In this document: piece after piece, positions 21,325 to 30,342 of the stretch
How positions within the stretch are numbered: position 1 is the first letter of the stretch
Layout of the letters: every line of letters begins with the position of its first letter
Origin: JARKQH01 sp964631605
Lineage (GTDB): Bacteria > Verrucomicrobiota > Verrucomicrobiia > Limisphaerales > UBA8199
Assembly (NCBI GenBank): GCA_964631605.1
Contig: CAZVYG010000054.1
Location: 1 to 37,104 of the forward strand
Direction of reading: 5' to 3'
Length of the DNA stretch: 37,104 nucleotides
Notes under the pieces: model-generated
The model's database searches: none
Told to the model about the DNA's origin: nothing
Seen by the model: the letters and a program-made list of their open reading frames with translations, nothing else
Translations under genes and position numbers: made by a program

Positions 21325-22614
21325 TCAGCCGGCTGCGGCGGCCACGGTTGCGGAATGGGCCGGCGCGGGCTTGGGCGCCTTGCGGGAGTGCTGCAGCCTG
21401 CCGCGGAGCACATAGACCAGCGCGCGAACGGCGAGTTCTATGAACAGGAACGGCTTGGCGATAAAGTCGTTTCCCCCGCTCATGGTGGAATGGGTGCGGC
21501 TTTCGAAATCCGTAAGGCTGGTGACAAACACCACCGGCGTCTTCTTGTGGTTGGCCAGTTTTCGCAACTTGGCGCAAAGTTCGTAGCCGTTCATTCCCGG
21601 CATGTCCACATCCAGGAAAACCAGATCAAACGAGTTTTCCGTCAGGAGGGTGTAGGCCAGTTGCGGGTCTTCGACGCTGACACACTTGAGTTTGGCCTTC
21701 TCCAGGGCGTAGGTGATGGCGCGGCGGGAGATGGGCTCGTCATCCACCACCAGGATATTGGCCTGCGGCTGCTCGGCATGATCGGTCACGTGACCGCGAT
21801 CGAACAGCAGACTCAGGAAATCAATCGCCAGCGCCACGGTGCGGAGGGTCGAGCGGTTGATGTTCCTGGGTTTTTCATACAGCTCTTTGAGCAGAGCCTC
21901 CAACGCGTCGGACATCTGTGCGATTTCGCACAAGCCGGTGAGACCGGCGTTGCCGGTCAAGGCATGGATGCGCCGGTACAGATCCTGGATCAGCTTGAGC
22001 CGGGTCATTTCGTTGTCGGTCTTGATCAGGGCTTGAAGCAGACCACGCAGGGTGGTCAGCGTCTCGGGAAGCCCCTCAATGAACGAGCTGCGCAGGTCGG
22101 CCTGAAACTCGGCATCGGCATCTTTACTTGCCAGGGTGGGTGCCGGCTGGGGCGAATTGACCGGCCCGGGATTCGCCGGCGCCGGGGCAGGAACGGACGG
22201 AACTGCCGGGGCATTGGTTTGTTCGGGCGCTGGCGCCGGAGCGTGGCCGTTGCCGAGCATGTTCTTCATCGCCTCGATGACCTGTTTGGGACTGCAACTG
22301 GCCTTGGAAAGGCACTTGGTGGCGCCAGCCTTCCACGCTTCCTGCACCATGTTGGCAAGGTAGGTGTTGGAAAACACCAGGACCGGCAGCCCTTGGAATT
22401 CGGGCTGGCTCCGCAACCGCTTCAGGACTTCCACCCCGCTAATCTTGGGCAGCATCAAATCCAGGATGATGCCGTCCGGTTGGAAGCTCCGCGACAGCTC
22501 AAGGCCCGTCTCGCCGTCCAGCGCGATTTCCACACTATAGCCCTCGAGCGAGAACTTGTTGCGATAAATGTTGGCGACGATCTGGTCGTCCTCGATGATC
22601 AGAATCTTTTTCAT
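21325..22614 (-). CDS. REC-Hpt-REC phosphorelay protein
   Basis: A 429-residue signalling protein. The first receiver domain (about 3-118) has E8-D9-D10, phosphoacceptor D52 (ILDLMLP), S82 and K104. A proline/alanine linker (about 124-163) follows. The middle domain (about 165-275) is Hpt-like, with the phosphotransfer histidine H217 in RRIHALTGNAGLTGL. The second receiver (about 286-405) has D291-D292, D335 (LDVDMPGMNG), T355 (FVTSLT) and K379 or nearby (IAKPF). A C-terminal tail follows and there is no DNA-binding or enzymatic output domain. Its ATG overlaps the stop of the hybrid kinase gene (ATGA, 22611-22614), so the two are translated together and probably work as one phosphorelay. Confidence 0.9.
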   Translation of the reverse strand: MKKILIIEDDQIVANIYRNKFSLEGYSVEIALDGETGLELSRSFQPDGIILDLMLPKISGVEVLKRLRSQPEFQGLPVLVFSNTYLANMVQEAWKAGATKCLSKASCSPKQVIEAMKNMLGNGHAPAPAPEQTNAPAVPSVPAPAPANPGPVNSPQPAPTLASKDADAEFQADLRSSFIEGLPETLTTLRGLLQALIKTDNEMTRLKLIQDLYRRIHALTGNAGLTGLCEIAQMSDALEALLKELYEKPRNINRSTLRTVALAIDFLSLLFDRGHVTDHAEQPQANILVVDDEPISRRAITYALEKAKLKCVSVEDPQLAYTLLTENSFDLVFLDVDMPGMNGYELCAKLRKLANHKKTPVVFVTSLTDFESRTHSTMSGGNDFIAKPFLFIELAVRALVYVLRGRLQHSRKAPKPAPAHSATVAAAAG

Positions 22615-25091
22615 GTTGAGGTTGTGGCCGTCACCTCCGCCGCGCAGGCCAGGTGCGACTGCAAAAAGGATTGGACGCGTTGAAACTCCCGGTTCGCGCG
22701 CTGGAAAAGCTTGTCGGCGTCCCGGAGCACGCCTTCGGCCCCCTGGCGTTCAAGTTCGCGCAGCACGGGCACCAGGTCGCGCATGCCGCAGGTGGCACTA
22801 GCCCCCGCGCAACTGTGGGCCAGTCGCCTCACTTCGGCCGTCTGCCCGGCCTCCACCACGGCCCGCAGTTTATCAAGTTGTTCAGTGGTTTGCTCCAAAT
22901 ACAGTGTGACCAGCTCCCGCAGACTGTCGGGGTTGCCGTCCGTGAACTCCAGCAACCGATCCATGTCCACCGGAGCATTCCCGGCAGCCGCCCTTGGCGC
23001 GCTTTCCCTGCAGGGCTCGACAGAGCGGTTTTCGTTGAAATCCAATCCCGGCTCACGCCGGCTCGCGGCCACCTTCGGGCCCCACCGTTCGATCACATCC
23101 CGGATGTCCTCGAGTCGCACCGGCTTGGCAAGGTAATCGTCCATCCCCGCCCCGAGGCATTTCTCACGGTCGCCGTTCATCGCACTGGCGGTCATGGCCA
23201 CCACAACCATCCAGGGCGGATAGTTGGGGCGGCCCTCGCGCTGCCGTTCGCGGATCCGACGCGTGGCCTCCAGGCCGCCCATCTCCGGCATCATGACATC
23301 CATAAAAACCAGGTCGTAAGCCTGGCGCTCCAGGGCGGCCAGGGCTTCAACCCCGTTGGCGGCAACGTCGGCGCGATAGCCCATCTGCTGGACCAGACGG
23401 GAGGCGACCTTTTGATTGATGATGTTGTCGTCGCACAGCAGAATCCGCAACGGAAGGCGGTCCGCGCAATGCGGGTCCAGGGTTTGGGAGGCCGGGCCGC
23501 GGGAACCATCGGATGGGAAGCCGCGAACCAGGCCCTGAATGGTTTCACAAAGTTGAGCCATGCGAATCGGTTTGTTGAGACAGGCGGCCAGTTGGAGACG
23601 GGAAGCCTCCGCCGCCTCGGGATGGACGCCCAGGGGTGTTAGCAGCGCCAAGGGGAGTGTCTTGCCGGCCGGGAGGCTCCGCATTTGGCTGGCCAAGGTC
23701 AAACCGCTCAGGTTGCCCAACCGAAGGTCCACCAGCGCCAGGTCGAAACCAGGGCCGGTGGAGAGCCACTCGAGAGCTTCGGCCGGCTGACAGGTGCAGC
23801 GGGGTGACAGACCCCACGAGGCTAGTTGAGTCGCCAGAAGGCGGCAGATGGTGGGGTTGTCATCCACCACCAGCACTCGTAGTGGAGGAGCGCCCTCGGG
23901 CAGTGGCCGGCCAGGCGCAGGTTCCATCCCCGGCGCGGCGCACAAGGGTAGAATGAAGTGAAAGGTCGAACCCCTTTGGCATACACTTTCAACCCAGATT
24001 TTGCCGCCCATCAGCTCAACCAGACGCTTGCTGATGGCCAGACCCAGACCGGTGCCGCCATATTGGCGGGTCGTGGAAGCGTCCGCCTGGCTGAAAGTCT
24101 TGAACAGGCGGGCCAGACGGTCCACCGGAATGCCGATCCCCGTGTCCCGCACGCTGAAGTGCAGATGCCACGGTGCCTCAGCTTTGGCACGAGGCGGCTG
24201 CGCCAGAACTTTAACCTGAAGGACCACTTCGCCCGCGTGAGTGAATTTCACGCCGTTGCTCAGCAAATTGACCAGCACCTGCCGTAACCGGGTGACATCC
24301 CCGACCAGGCGCGCCGGGATGCTGTCTTCAATTTCATATGCCAGGTCGAGTTTCTTTTCTGCCGCTCGGGCTCCCAGCAGATCGAGCGCCTCCTCCAGAC
24401 AGCCGCGCAGCTCAAAGGGGGCCCGTTCCAGTTCGAGCCTCCCCGACTCGATGCGCGAGTAATCCAGGATGTCATTCACAATGGTCAGAAGCGACTCACT
24501 GCTGCAATAAATGGTCTCGACATACCCCTGCTGCTCATTGTTCAAGGGAGTCTCCCGTAGCAGGCCCGCCATGGCGATGATGCCGTTCATCGGGGTCCGG
24601 ATTTCATGGCTCATGCTGGCCAGAAAATCGGACTTGGCGCGGGCGGCGGCTTCGGCGGCGACTCGGGCGGCCAGGAGCTCTCGATTGGCCTGGGTCAGAT
24701 CGTCCTGCAGCCGTTTGGTTCTGAGCACAGCTCGGACCCGGGCGCGGAGTTCCGCCGCGTCGAAAGGCTTGGTCAGGTAATCCACTGCGCCCAATTCAAA
24801 CCCTCTCAGTTTATCCGCCGTGCTGTTCCACGCGGTGAGGACGATCACGGGCAGATGCTGGCTTTCGGGCCGGTCCTTGAGGCGGTGCAGCACCTCAAAG
24901 CCGCTCATATCGGGCAGCCCCAAGTCCAGCAAGACCAGGTCGCGGGGCGTTTTGGACGCTTCCTCCAGGGCACTTGCTCCGTCTCGGGCGCTATGCAAGT
25001 GCACCCCATCCTCGCGAAGAATCTCGGCGAGAACTTCATGCATTTGCGGGTCGTCCTCGACCAGCAACACGTTGGATTCCGCGGAATTCAT
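22611..25091 (-). CDS. Hybrid sensor histidine kinase (REC-HisKA-HATPase-REC-REC-Hpt)
   Basis: An 826-residue soluble hybrid kinase. The start at 25091 (MNSAESNVLLVEDD) gives a normal receiver N-terminus; the frame upstream of it is non-coding-like. Domains: receiver 7-122 (D12-D13... E12/D13, phosphoacceptor D56, K108); coiled coil about 122-153; HisKA with H162 in SMSHEIRTPMNG; HATPase with LLSNGVKF, DTGIGIP and GGTGLGLAI; a second receiver (about 400-515, phosphoacceptor in ALVDLRLG); a third receiver (about 560-680, FMDVMMPEMGG); and a C-terminal Hpt domain (about 725-810, phosphotransfer histidine in LAHSCAGASAT). It has no TM segment or input domain besides the N-terminal receiver, so its signal comes from another protein. 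AAGGG eight bases upstream serves as Shine-Dalgarno. It is coupled by ATGA to the REC-Hpt-REC gene. Confidence 0.92.
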   Translation of the reverse strand: MNSAESNVLLVEDDPQMHEVLAEILREDGVHLHSARDGASALEEASKTPRDLVLLDLGLPDMSGFEVLHRLKDRPESQHLPVIVLTAWNSTADKLRGFELGAVDYLTKPFDAAELRARVRAVLRTKRLQDDLTQANRELLAARVAAEAAARAKSDFLASMSHEIRTPMNGIIAMAGLLRETPLNNEQQGYVETIYCSSESLLTIVNDILDYSRIESGRLELERAPFELRGCLEEALDLLGARAAEKKLDLAYEIEDSIPARLVGDVTRLRQVLVNLLSNGVKFTHAGEVVLQVKVLAQPPRAKAEAPWHLHFSVRDTGIGIPVDRLARLFKTFSQADASTTRQYGGTGLGLAISKRLVELMGGKIWVESVCQRGSTFHFILPLCAAPGMEPAPGRPLPEGAPPLRVLVVDDNPTICRLLATQLASWGLSPRCTCQPAEALEWLSTGPGFDLALVDLRLGNLSGLTLASQMRSLPAGKTLPLALLTPLGVHPEAAEASRLQLAACLNKPIRMAQLCETIQGLVRGFPSDGSRGPASQTLDPHCADRLPLRILLCDDNIINQKVASRLVQQMGYRADVAANGVEALAALERQAYDLVFMDVMMPEMGGLEATRRIRERQREGRPNYPPWMVVVAMTASAMNGDREKCLGAGMDDYLAKPVRLEDIRDVIERWGPKVAASRREPGLDFNENRSVEPCRESAPRAAAGNAPVDMDRLLEFTDGNPDSLRELVTLYLEQTTEQLDKLRAVVEAGQTAEVRRLAHSCAGASATCGMRDLVPVLRELERQGAEGVLRDADKLFQRANREFQRVQSFLQSHLACAAEVTATTST

Positions 25092-25410
25092 AGCGGTGCC
25101 CTTGAAGCGAATAACTTGCGCTGCATCATGGACTCGTCTTAAGACCAGAAGGTTGGGAAGCACTTTCGGCACCAATTTCGACTGAGAACGCGCCCGAACT
25201 GAAATTATGCGGGCTGGCAGCCCGAAGCATCGTGGATACACCAGTCGCCTACAGCGGTTTGGAAGCCGGATATGTCTTGATTTGAGACACCTCATCCACG
25301 GGCATGCTCCGATCCAAGCATCTCCAAAACCCTCATCCGACCGGCTGGATTGGAGACGGATCTGCAAAGAATCATTGCCGACCAAGCGGGTTGACGGATA
25401 AATTCTGCCC
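25092..25410. other. Divergent intergenic region with two hairpins
   Basis: This 319-base gap separates the divergent hybrid kinase and 2-oxoacid dehydrogenase genes, so it must carry promoters for both; I cannot identify them with confidence. It holds two dyads: GGGCT-GGC-AGCCC (25211-25223), extended by ATGC/GCAT arms (25207-25210 and 25227-25230), and CGGTTT-GG-AAGCCG (25255-25268, one G-U pair). They resemble the short palindromic intergenic elements scattered through Verrucomicrobiota and Planctomycetota genomes. A 64-codon frame (25207-25401) crosses both hairpins but has no family features, and I do not call it a gene. Confidence 0.5.
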
Positions 25411-26445
25411 ATGGCTCAGGCTCTGCTCAACCCGGAGACGGTTGACGAAGTTGCTGCAATTCAGGACCGGTACCTCAAGGCGTACCGGTATATGTTGCTT
25501 GCGAGGGTGCTGGACGACAAACTCGCCAGCTTGTATCGCATGGGCAAAATCCATGGGGGGGTGTTCCTGGGACGCGGACAGGAAGCGCTGAGCGCCGCGG
25601 TCGGATTGGCGCTGCGAAAAGGTGACGTTTTTGCGCCGTTGATTCGTGATGCGGCAGGCCGCCTGGCCTTCGGTGAGACTGTGCTGGATGCCGTGCGAAC
25701 CTATCTGGGCTCCGCGCTGGGGCCCATGCGAGGCCGCGACGGAAACGTTCACCGGGGCCGCCCGCAGGCGGGTTTGCTACCCATGATCAGCCACTTGGGC
25801 GCGATGATTTCAGTCGTCAACGGCGTATTGCTGGCCCATCGCTTTAAGAAAATCGAGCAGACCGTCGGCGCGGCTTGCATTGGCGACGGCGCCACCTCGA
25901 CGGGCGCCTTCCACGAGGCGCTGAATCAGGCTGCGGTGGAACGCTTGCCGCTGGTGCTGGTAATCGCCAATAACCAGTACGCCTACTCGACGCCAACCTC
26001 GCGCCAGTTCGCCTGCCGCTCGTTGGTCGAAAAGGCCCCCGGTTATGGCGTCGCAGGCCATGAAGTGGACGGAACCGATTTGGGAGCCTGCCTGTCGGTC
26101 GTCGGCCGGGCAGTTGAACAGGCCCGTTCCGGCGCCGGCCCCCAACTGGTCGTCGCCGAGCTCCTTCGACTTTGCGGTCATGGCGAGCACGACGACGCCG
26201 GCTATGTGGACACCCGCCTAAAGGCTTCGCCGTTGGGACAAGATTGCCTGAAAGTCGCCGAAACCGAGATGCTGCGAAGGGGGTGGGCGGAACCCGCGCG
26301 GCTGGCCTCCTGGCGCGCTGAAATGTCGCAAATAGTCGAGGCGGCGGTGGCGCAGGTGCAGCGGGAGCCGGCGCCGGATCCTTACCGGGAGAACTGGTGC
26401 GCCCTGGCTTCCAAACATTTGGCTGAGGGCCACACTTACTCTTAG
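25411..26445 (+). CDS. 2-oxoacid dehydrogenase E1 component, alpha subunit
   Basis: A 344-residue thiamine-diphosphate enzyme subunit that decarboxylates a 2-oxoacid (pyruvate or a branched-chain 2-oxoacid) as alpha2beta2 with the next gene. The ThDP/Mg motif runs from GDGATSTGAFHEALNQ (G158) to NNQYAYSTP (N187-N188). Earlier blocks include YRMGKIHGGVFLGRGQEAL and RDAAGRLAFGET. The late RLCGHGEHDDAGYVD block, in place of the HGHSMSDP of classic pyruvate dehydrogenase, fits the acetoin/branched-chain-like group, so the substrate remains open. The stop is nine bases before the E1beta start. It opens an E1alpha-E1beta-E2 operon. Confidence 0.9.
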   Translation: MAQALLNPETVDEVAAIQDRYLKAYRYMLLARVLDDKLASLYRMGKIHGGVFLGRGQEALSAAVGLALRKGDVFAPLIRDAAGRLAFGETVLDAVRTYLGSALGPMRGRDGNVHRGRPQAGLLPMISHLGAMISVVNGVLLAHRFKKIEQTVGAACIGDGATSTGAFHEALNQAAVERLPLVLVIANNQYAYSTPTSRQFACRSLVEKAPGYGVAGHEVDGTDLGACLSVVGRAVEQARSGAGPQLVVAELLRLCGHGEHDDAGYVDTRLKASPLGQDCLKVAETEMLRRGWAEPARLASWRAEMSQIVEAAVAQVQREPAPDPYRENWCALASKHLAEGHTYS

Positions 26446-26454
26446 GACACAGCG

Positions 26455-27420
26455 GTGAGCATCACTTACCTTGAGGCCATCCGTGAGGCGCAGGCGCGTG
26501 CCTTGGCGGAAGACCCTCGCGTTTTCATCTACGGCCAGGACGTCGGCGCATTCGGCGGGGCGTTCAAGGCCACCAAGAACCTGGCCCAGCAGTTTCCGGG
26601 GCGGGTGATTGACTCGCCGATCAGCGAGGACGCCATGCTCGGGTTGGCTGTTGGCGCCGCCATTTCGGGCATGCGCCCCATCATTGAACTGCAGTTTGCG
26701 GACTTTTCGACCGTGGCCTTTAACCAGATTGTAAACCAGGCGGCGACGCTGCACTGGCGCACGAATGTGCCGTGCCCGATCACCGTGCGCCTGCCCGGGG
26801 GCGGAACCTCGGGCAGCGGGCCCTTCCACAGCCAAAACCTCGAGGCGGTTTACGCGCATTATCCCGGCTTGGTGGTGCTCACGCCGGCAACGGTCGAGGA
26901 CGCTTACAGCATGCTGCTGGAGGCGGTCGCCATTGATGACCCCGTCATATTCTGCGAACATAAATACCTTTACTACCACTTGAAAGCCGAGGCTTTGCCC
27001 ACCGAGGCCATGCCCGTGGGCAAGGCCCGCATCGCGCGGGCAGGACGGGACCTCTCCGTCGTTACCTACAGCGCCATGGTTCATGAGGCCCTGGCGGTGG
27101 CCAGCGAGCTGGCACTGGAGGGATTCGAGTTGGAAGTGGTGGATTTGCGGTCGGTCAAGCCGCTGGACACCGATACCGTCATGGCGTCCGTGGCGCGCAC
27201 CGGCCGCCTGCTGGCGGTGGGAGAAGCCTGGCCGTGGGGCGGCGTTACGGCTGAAGTAATCGCCCGTGTTGCCAGTGAAGGGTTTGGGTTGCTGGACGCC
27301 CCGCCGCAACGGCTCAATGCGAAGGACACCCCGGTTCCCTACCACCCCAATCTCTGGGCGGCTCATCGGCCGACCGCTCACAGTATCGCGGCTGCTGCCC
27401 GCAATTTGCTCCAACTTTGA
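26455..27420 (+). CDS. 2-oxoacid dehydrogenase E1 component, beta subunit
   Basis: A 321-residue subunit that completes the E1 active site with the alpha subunit. It starts at GTG 26455. Family blocks are VFIYGQDVGAFGGAFKATKNL near residue 22, DSPISEDAMLGLAVGAAISGMRPIIELQF near residue 58, and the QAATLHWRT and PGGGTSGSGPFHSQN segments, in which the histidine lines the active site. The C-terminal transketolase-like part has GFELEVVDLRSVKPLD and LLAVGEAWPWGGV. Length and all blocks are normal. The stop (27418-27420) is two bases before the E2 ATG, so translation is likely coupled. Confidence 0.93.
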   Translation: MSITYLEAIREAQARALAEDPRVFIYGQDVGAFGGAFKATKNLAQQFPGRVIDSPISEDAMLGLAVGAAISGMRPIIELQFADFSTVAFNQIVNQAATLHWRTNVPCPITVRLPGGGTSGSGPFHSQNLEAVYAHYPGLVVLTPATVEDAYSMLLEAVAIDDPVIFCEHKYLYYHLKAEALPTEAMPVGKARIARAGRDLSVVTYSAMVHEALAVASELALEGFELEVVDLRSVKPLDTDTVMASVARTGRLLAVGEAWPWGGVTAEVIARVASEGFGLLDAPPQRLNAKDTPVPYHPNLWAAHRPTAHSIAAAARNLLQL

Positions 27421-27422
27421 CC

Positions 27423-28628
27423 ATGCCCTCCATTCCGATCATCATGCCCCAGTTGGGCGAGTCCATCGCCGAAGCCACCATCGTCAGTTTTCTCGTCCAG
27501 CCGGGCGAACAAGTCAAAACCGACCAGGACCTAATCGAAGTCGAGACCAACAAGGCCACCATGAATGTGGCGTCCCCCTGCCCGGGACGCGTCGAGAGGC
27601 TCCTGGCCCAGATCGGACAGAGTTATCCCGTGGGCGCCGTTTTGGGTTACCTTGCGACGAGCGCCGAGGACGCCGCGCGGCTCGGTTTGGACGTGCCGCA
27701 GACGCCGATTGAAGCGGCCGCCCTTTCACCCGACGGCTCCGCGCCCTCCGAACGGGATGCGGGCGTGCCACGCAAAGTGCAGCCCACCGTGCGGGGCCTG
27801 CCCGTGCCGGCCAACGCGGCGGGTGCCGGCTACATGTCCCCGCGGCTCAAGGCCCGCATGATCGAGTTGGGACTGCATGCGGCCGACCTGGCGGGCTTGC
27901 CCGGCAGCGGCGCGGCCGGCCGCGTCACCATCAAGGATTTCGAGAACTTCGTCGCCCATCTGGAGAAACACCGGCGAAGCCAGGCGTCGTCCATGCGGGT
28001 CGCCGTCGCGGACGCGATGCGAAGGAGCTGGACTCGCCCCCTGGCCACAGTGGCGCTCCCGGCTTGTTTTGACCCCCTTTTAGCTCACCGCAAACAATGC
28101 GACCCCAAACCCGGCCCGGCTTTGTACGCCCTCCGAGCCCTGGCGCTGGCGCTGGCCGAAAACAGCGCCCCTGCCGGCCGGTTGATCGGCAACCAAATCG
28201 TTCACCCTTCGGCGATTGACGTCGGGTTTGCCGTCGAGGCCGCCGAAGGGGTGCTGGTGCCCGTGATCCGCAATGCGGACCAGCGGCCGCTGCGCGAACT
28301 GGTGGAACGCTATAATCAATTGATTGAGCTGGCGCATCAGCGCAAGCTGCCTGCCGACGCCGTCGGGGGCTCCATCGCCACCGTGACCAACTTCGGCACT
28401 TTCGGGCTCACCTGGGCCACACCCATCCCGCTCCCCGAGCAAACCTTGGTGCTGGGCATGGGCGCCGCGCGGCGCGTGCCAAGCTGGGACGAAAAACAAC
28501 AGCGGTTTGTGCCGGTGATGGAAGCAAACCTCACCCTGAGCTTTGATCACCGGGTGCTGGATGGGGGCGCGGCGGGCCGCCTCCTGGCTCGCGTCGCCGG
28601 CCTGTTGCTACAGCCTGAGAACCTTTAA
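27423..28628 (+). CDS. 2-oxoacid dehydrogenase E2 component (dihydrolipoyl acyltransferase)
   Basis: A 401-residue core enzyme that carries the acyl group on lipoate and passes it to CoA. The single lipoyl domain (about 1-78) has the modified lysine K44 in VETNKATM. A linker of about 60 residues leads to the peripheral-subunit-binding domain (about 138-178, YMSPRLKARMIELGL and GAAGRVTIKDFENFV). The acyltransferase domain ends with the catalytic LTLSFDHRVLDGGAAG (H376, D380). The catalytic domain is a little shorter at its start than in classic E2 proteins. ATG 27423 is chosen; a TTG at 27417 is in frame but overlaps the E1beta stop. No E3 gene follows; the next gene is convergent and begins its stop codon six bases away. 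Confidence 0.92.
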   Translation: MPSIPIIMPQLGESIAEATIVSFLVQPGEQVKTDQDLIEVETNKATMNVASPCPGRVERLLAQIGQSYPVGAVLGYLATSAEDAARLGLDVPQTPIEAAALSPDGSAPSERDAGVPRKVQPTVRGLPVPANAAGAGYMSPRLKARMIELGLHAADLAGLPGSGAAGRVTIKDFENFVAHLEKHRRSQASSMRVAVADAMRRSWTRPLATVALPACFDPLLAHRKQCDPKPGPALYALRALALALAENSAPAGRLIGNQIVHPSAIDVGFAVEAAEGVLVPVIRNADQRPLRELVERYNQLIELAHQRKLPADAVGGSIATVTNFGTFGLTWATPIPLPEQTLVLGMGAARRVPSWDEKQQRFVPVMEANLTLSFDHRVLDGGAAGRLLARVAGLLLQPENL

Positions 28629-28634
28629 GTGGAG

Positions 28635-30314
28635 TCAGTTTTTGACGGGCGCGGTAAGACGAATCAACTCCACTTCGTATTTGTCCGCCTCCTCTTTCTT
28701 CTCCAGCTTCTGCGCCAGGGGAATCAGCTTCCGGTAAATCGAGGCCTTGTCCGGATAGGCGGGTTCGCTTTCGAGAAACTCCTGGTAAACCTTATAGGCT
28801 TCGGCGGGCCGGTTAAGCGCCGTCAGACCTTCGCCCAACTTGAAGCGGAGGCGAATCGCCTGTTGGGGAGAGGGTTTGAGCTTGAGGGCTTGCGAGAGGG
28901 TGTGGACGGCGGACGAGGGCTTGCCCTGGATGTTGTAGAGGTCGGCCAGTTTCTCCGAGAGCACCGCGCTTTTCCGGGTCAGGTCCAGTTGTTCCAAGAG
29001 CGCGACGCAGTCCCCCACCGGCTTGCCATTCACCAGATTCAGATTCAGCAACCTCAGGAAGGACCATTCGAGCCACGGGCTGTTTTGAAGCTGCAGTTCG
29101 TCGTGAAGCTGCTCCGGGCTCTTCCCAAAGGGACGATAAAGCGGATCCCCCACCACTGTGGTTTGCCACGACACCACACTTTGGCAGGCGTAGGCGGCTT
29201 CGCCGAAGGAAAACCCGTTGAAAATGAGCCGCGCCACGAAAACCGCCAGGTCCGGTGTGCCGGCCAGGTAGGGCTCGGTGACCGAACCCATGGTGATTGT
29301 AACCCCTTTGTCCAGGAACGGTCCCACCCAATGGCGGTTTGGGGTGCGAAGGCTGGCGGCGCTGTAGGAGTGCAGGTGGTACGCAAAAGACCCCGGGTTG
29401 AACTCCACCACCGGCTGGGCCAGCGGGCCTGCCACGTTTTCGGTGTACCAACCGATGTAAAACGCAATTTGGCTCATGGGAAATCCAGGCTGAAACACGC
29501 TGGGACTCTCGTCCACCACCGTCTCGAAACCGAGACGGCGGCAAATCTCCGCCGCGTTGCTGATCCATTCCTCGCCGGCTTGCATGCCTTCTTCCGTCGG
29601 CTTGCGCAGATCGAAATAAGCCCGTCCCCACAGGCCAAAGGATTCCGCCTCCAGCGCCTTGTCCACCAGTCCTCGCGCGATTGCCTCCGAGGGACCATCG
29701 AGCCGGCTCACCAGCAGCACGCCGTTGGTGGGATGCAGAGCGGCGGCATTCGTCGCGGTATAGACCGGGTTTCGCAACGGCCCGGCCAGCGGGAGGTCTT
29801 GTTCAATCAGCGGCAGCAGGCACAACTCATTGTCCACACACGCCTCGTTGCGCCGCATCTCGGGCCGCAGGTTCTCCGTCCCCGCCTCCTTCAGGTTGGG
29901 ATCGCTGTTGATGCGAAGCGGAACGCCGTAACACAAAACCGCGTAGCGAATCTTTGACTCAACCACCTTCCATTCCACCCGGCCGGGCTGGTTGTTGGTC
30001 GCCGGAATAATCTGCGACGCAATCCGCCACAGCTTGTTCGTGGACAAGGCCTTGGCCAGAGGCTTTTGCAGGTTCTCGCGAAACTCAACGCGGCTCATGT
30101 CCTCGCCGGTGGGCAGGTCAAAACCGAAAAGCTGATTGGTCGGCACCTGGCGCTTTTGGGCGTAATAAGCGGCCACCGCTTTGGATTCGGGCAGACGGCT
30201 GTTATAAACAACCACCACCTCCGCCCCCGAGTCCGCCGCCAGCAGGGGACCAGCAGAATCGAAGCAACACAGGGTGAGGATCAACCGAAGCGTCTTGATG
30301 AAATAGCGTTTCAT
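28635..30314 (-). CDS. TIGR03790-family secreted protein with TPR-like C-terminus
   Basis: A 559-residue exported protein. The signal peptide is MKRYFIKTLRLILTLCCF to about residue 26 (LLAADSG). The main domain resembles TIGR03790 proteins: VVVVYNSRLPESKAVAAYYAQKRQVP near residue 33, IRYAVLCYGVPLRI, SRLDGPSEAIARGLVDKALEAE, and a late TMGSVTEPYLAGTPDLAVF followed by SWQTTVVGDPLYRPF. The function of the family is unknown; it is frequent in Planctomycetota, Verrucomicrobiota and Myxococcota. The C-terminal 150 residues contain at least three TPR-like helix pairs (KSAVLSEKLADLYNIQGKPSSAV, then AIRLRFKLGEGLTALNRPAEAYKVYQEFLE), suggesting binding to a partner. It is minus strand and tail-to-tail with the E2 gene, with a gap of only six bases. 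Confidence 0.88.
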   Translation of the reverse strand: MKRYFIKTLRLILTLCCFDSAGPLLAADSGAEVVVVYNSRLPESKAVAAYYAQKRQVPTNQLFGFDLPTGEDMSRVEFRENLQKPLAKALSTNKLWRIASQIIPATNNQPGRVEWKVVESKIRYAVLCYGVPLRINSDPNLKEAGTENLRPEMRRNEACVDNELCLLPLIEQDLPLAGPLRNPVYTATNAAALHPTNGVLLVSRLDGPSEAIARGLVDKALEAESFGLWGRAYFDLRKPTEEGMQAGEEWISNAAEICRRLGFETVVDESPSVFQPGFPMSQIAFYIGWYTENVAGPLAQPVVEFNPGSFAYHLHSYSAASLRTPNRHWVGPFLDKGVTITMGSVTEPYLAGTPDLAVFVARLIFNGFSFGEAAYACQSVVSWQTTVVGDPLYRPFGKSPEQLHDELQLQNSPWLEWSFLRLLNLNLVNGKPVGDCVALLEQLDLTRKSAVLSEKLADLYNIQGKPSSAVHTLSQALKLKPSPQQAIRLRFKLGEGLTALNRPAEAYKVYQEFLESEPAYPDKASIYRKLIPLAQKLEKKEEADKYEVELIRLTAPVKN

Positions 30315-30342
30315 AAGGCTTTATGCCGGACGAAATAAGGTT

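Noticed and set aside
25207..25401. 64-codon plus-strand frame between the kinase and E1alpha
   Set aside because: It runs through both hairpins, has no recognised family features and no clear Shine-Dalgarno; the composition fits translated intergenic repeat.
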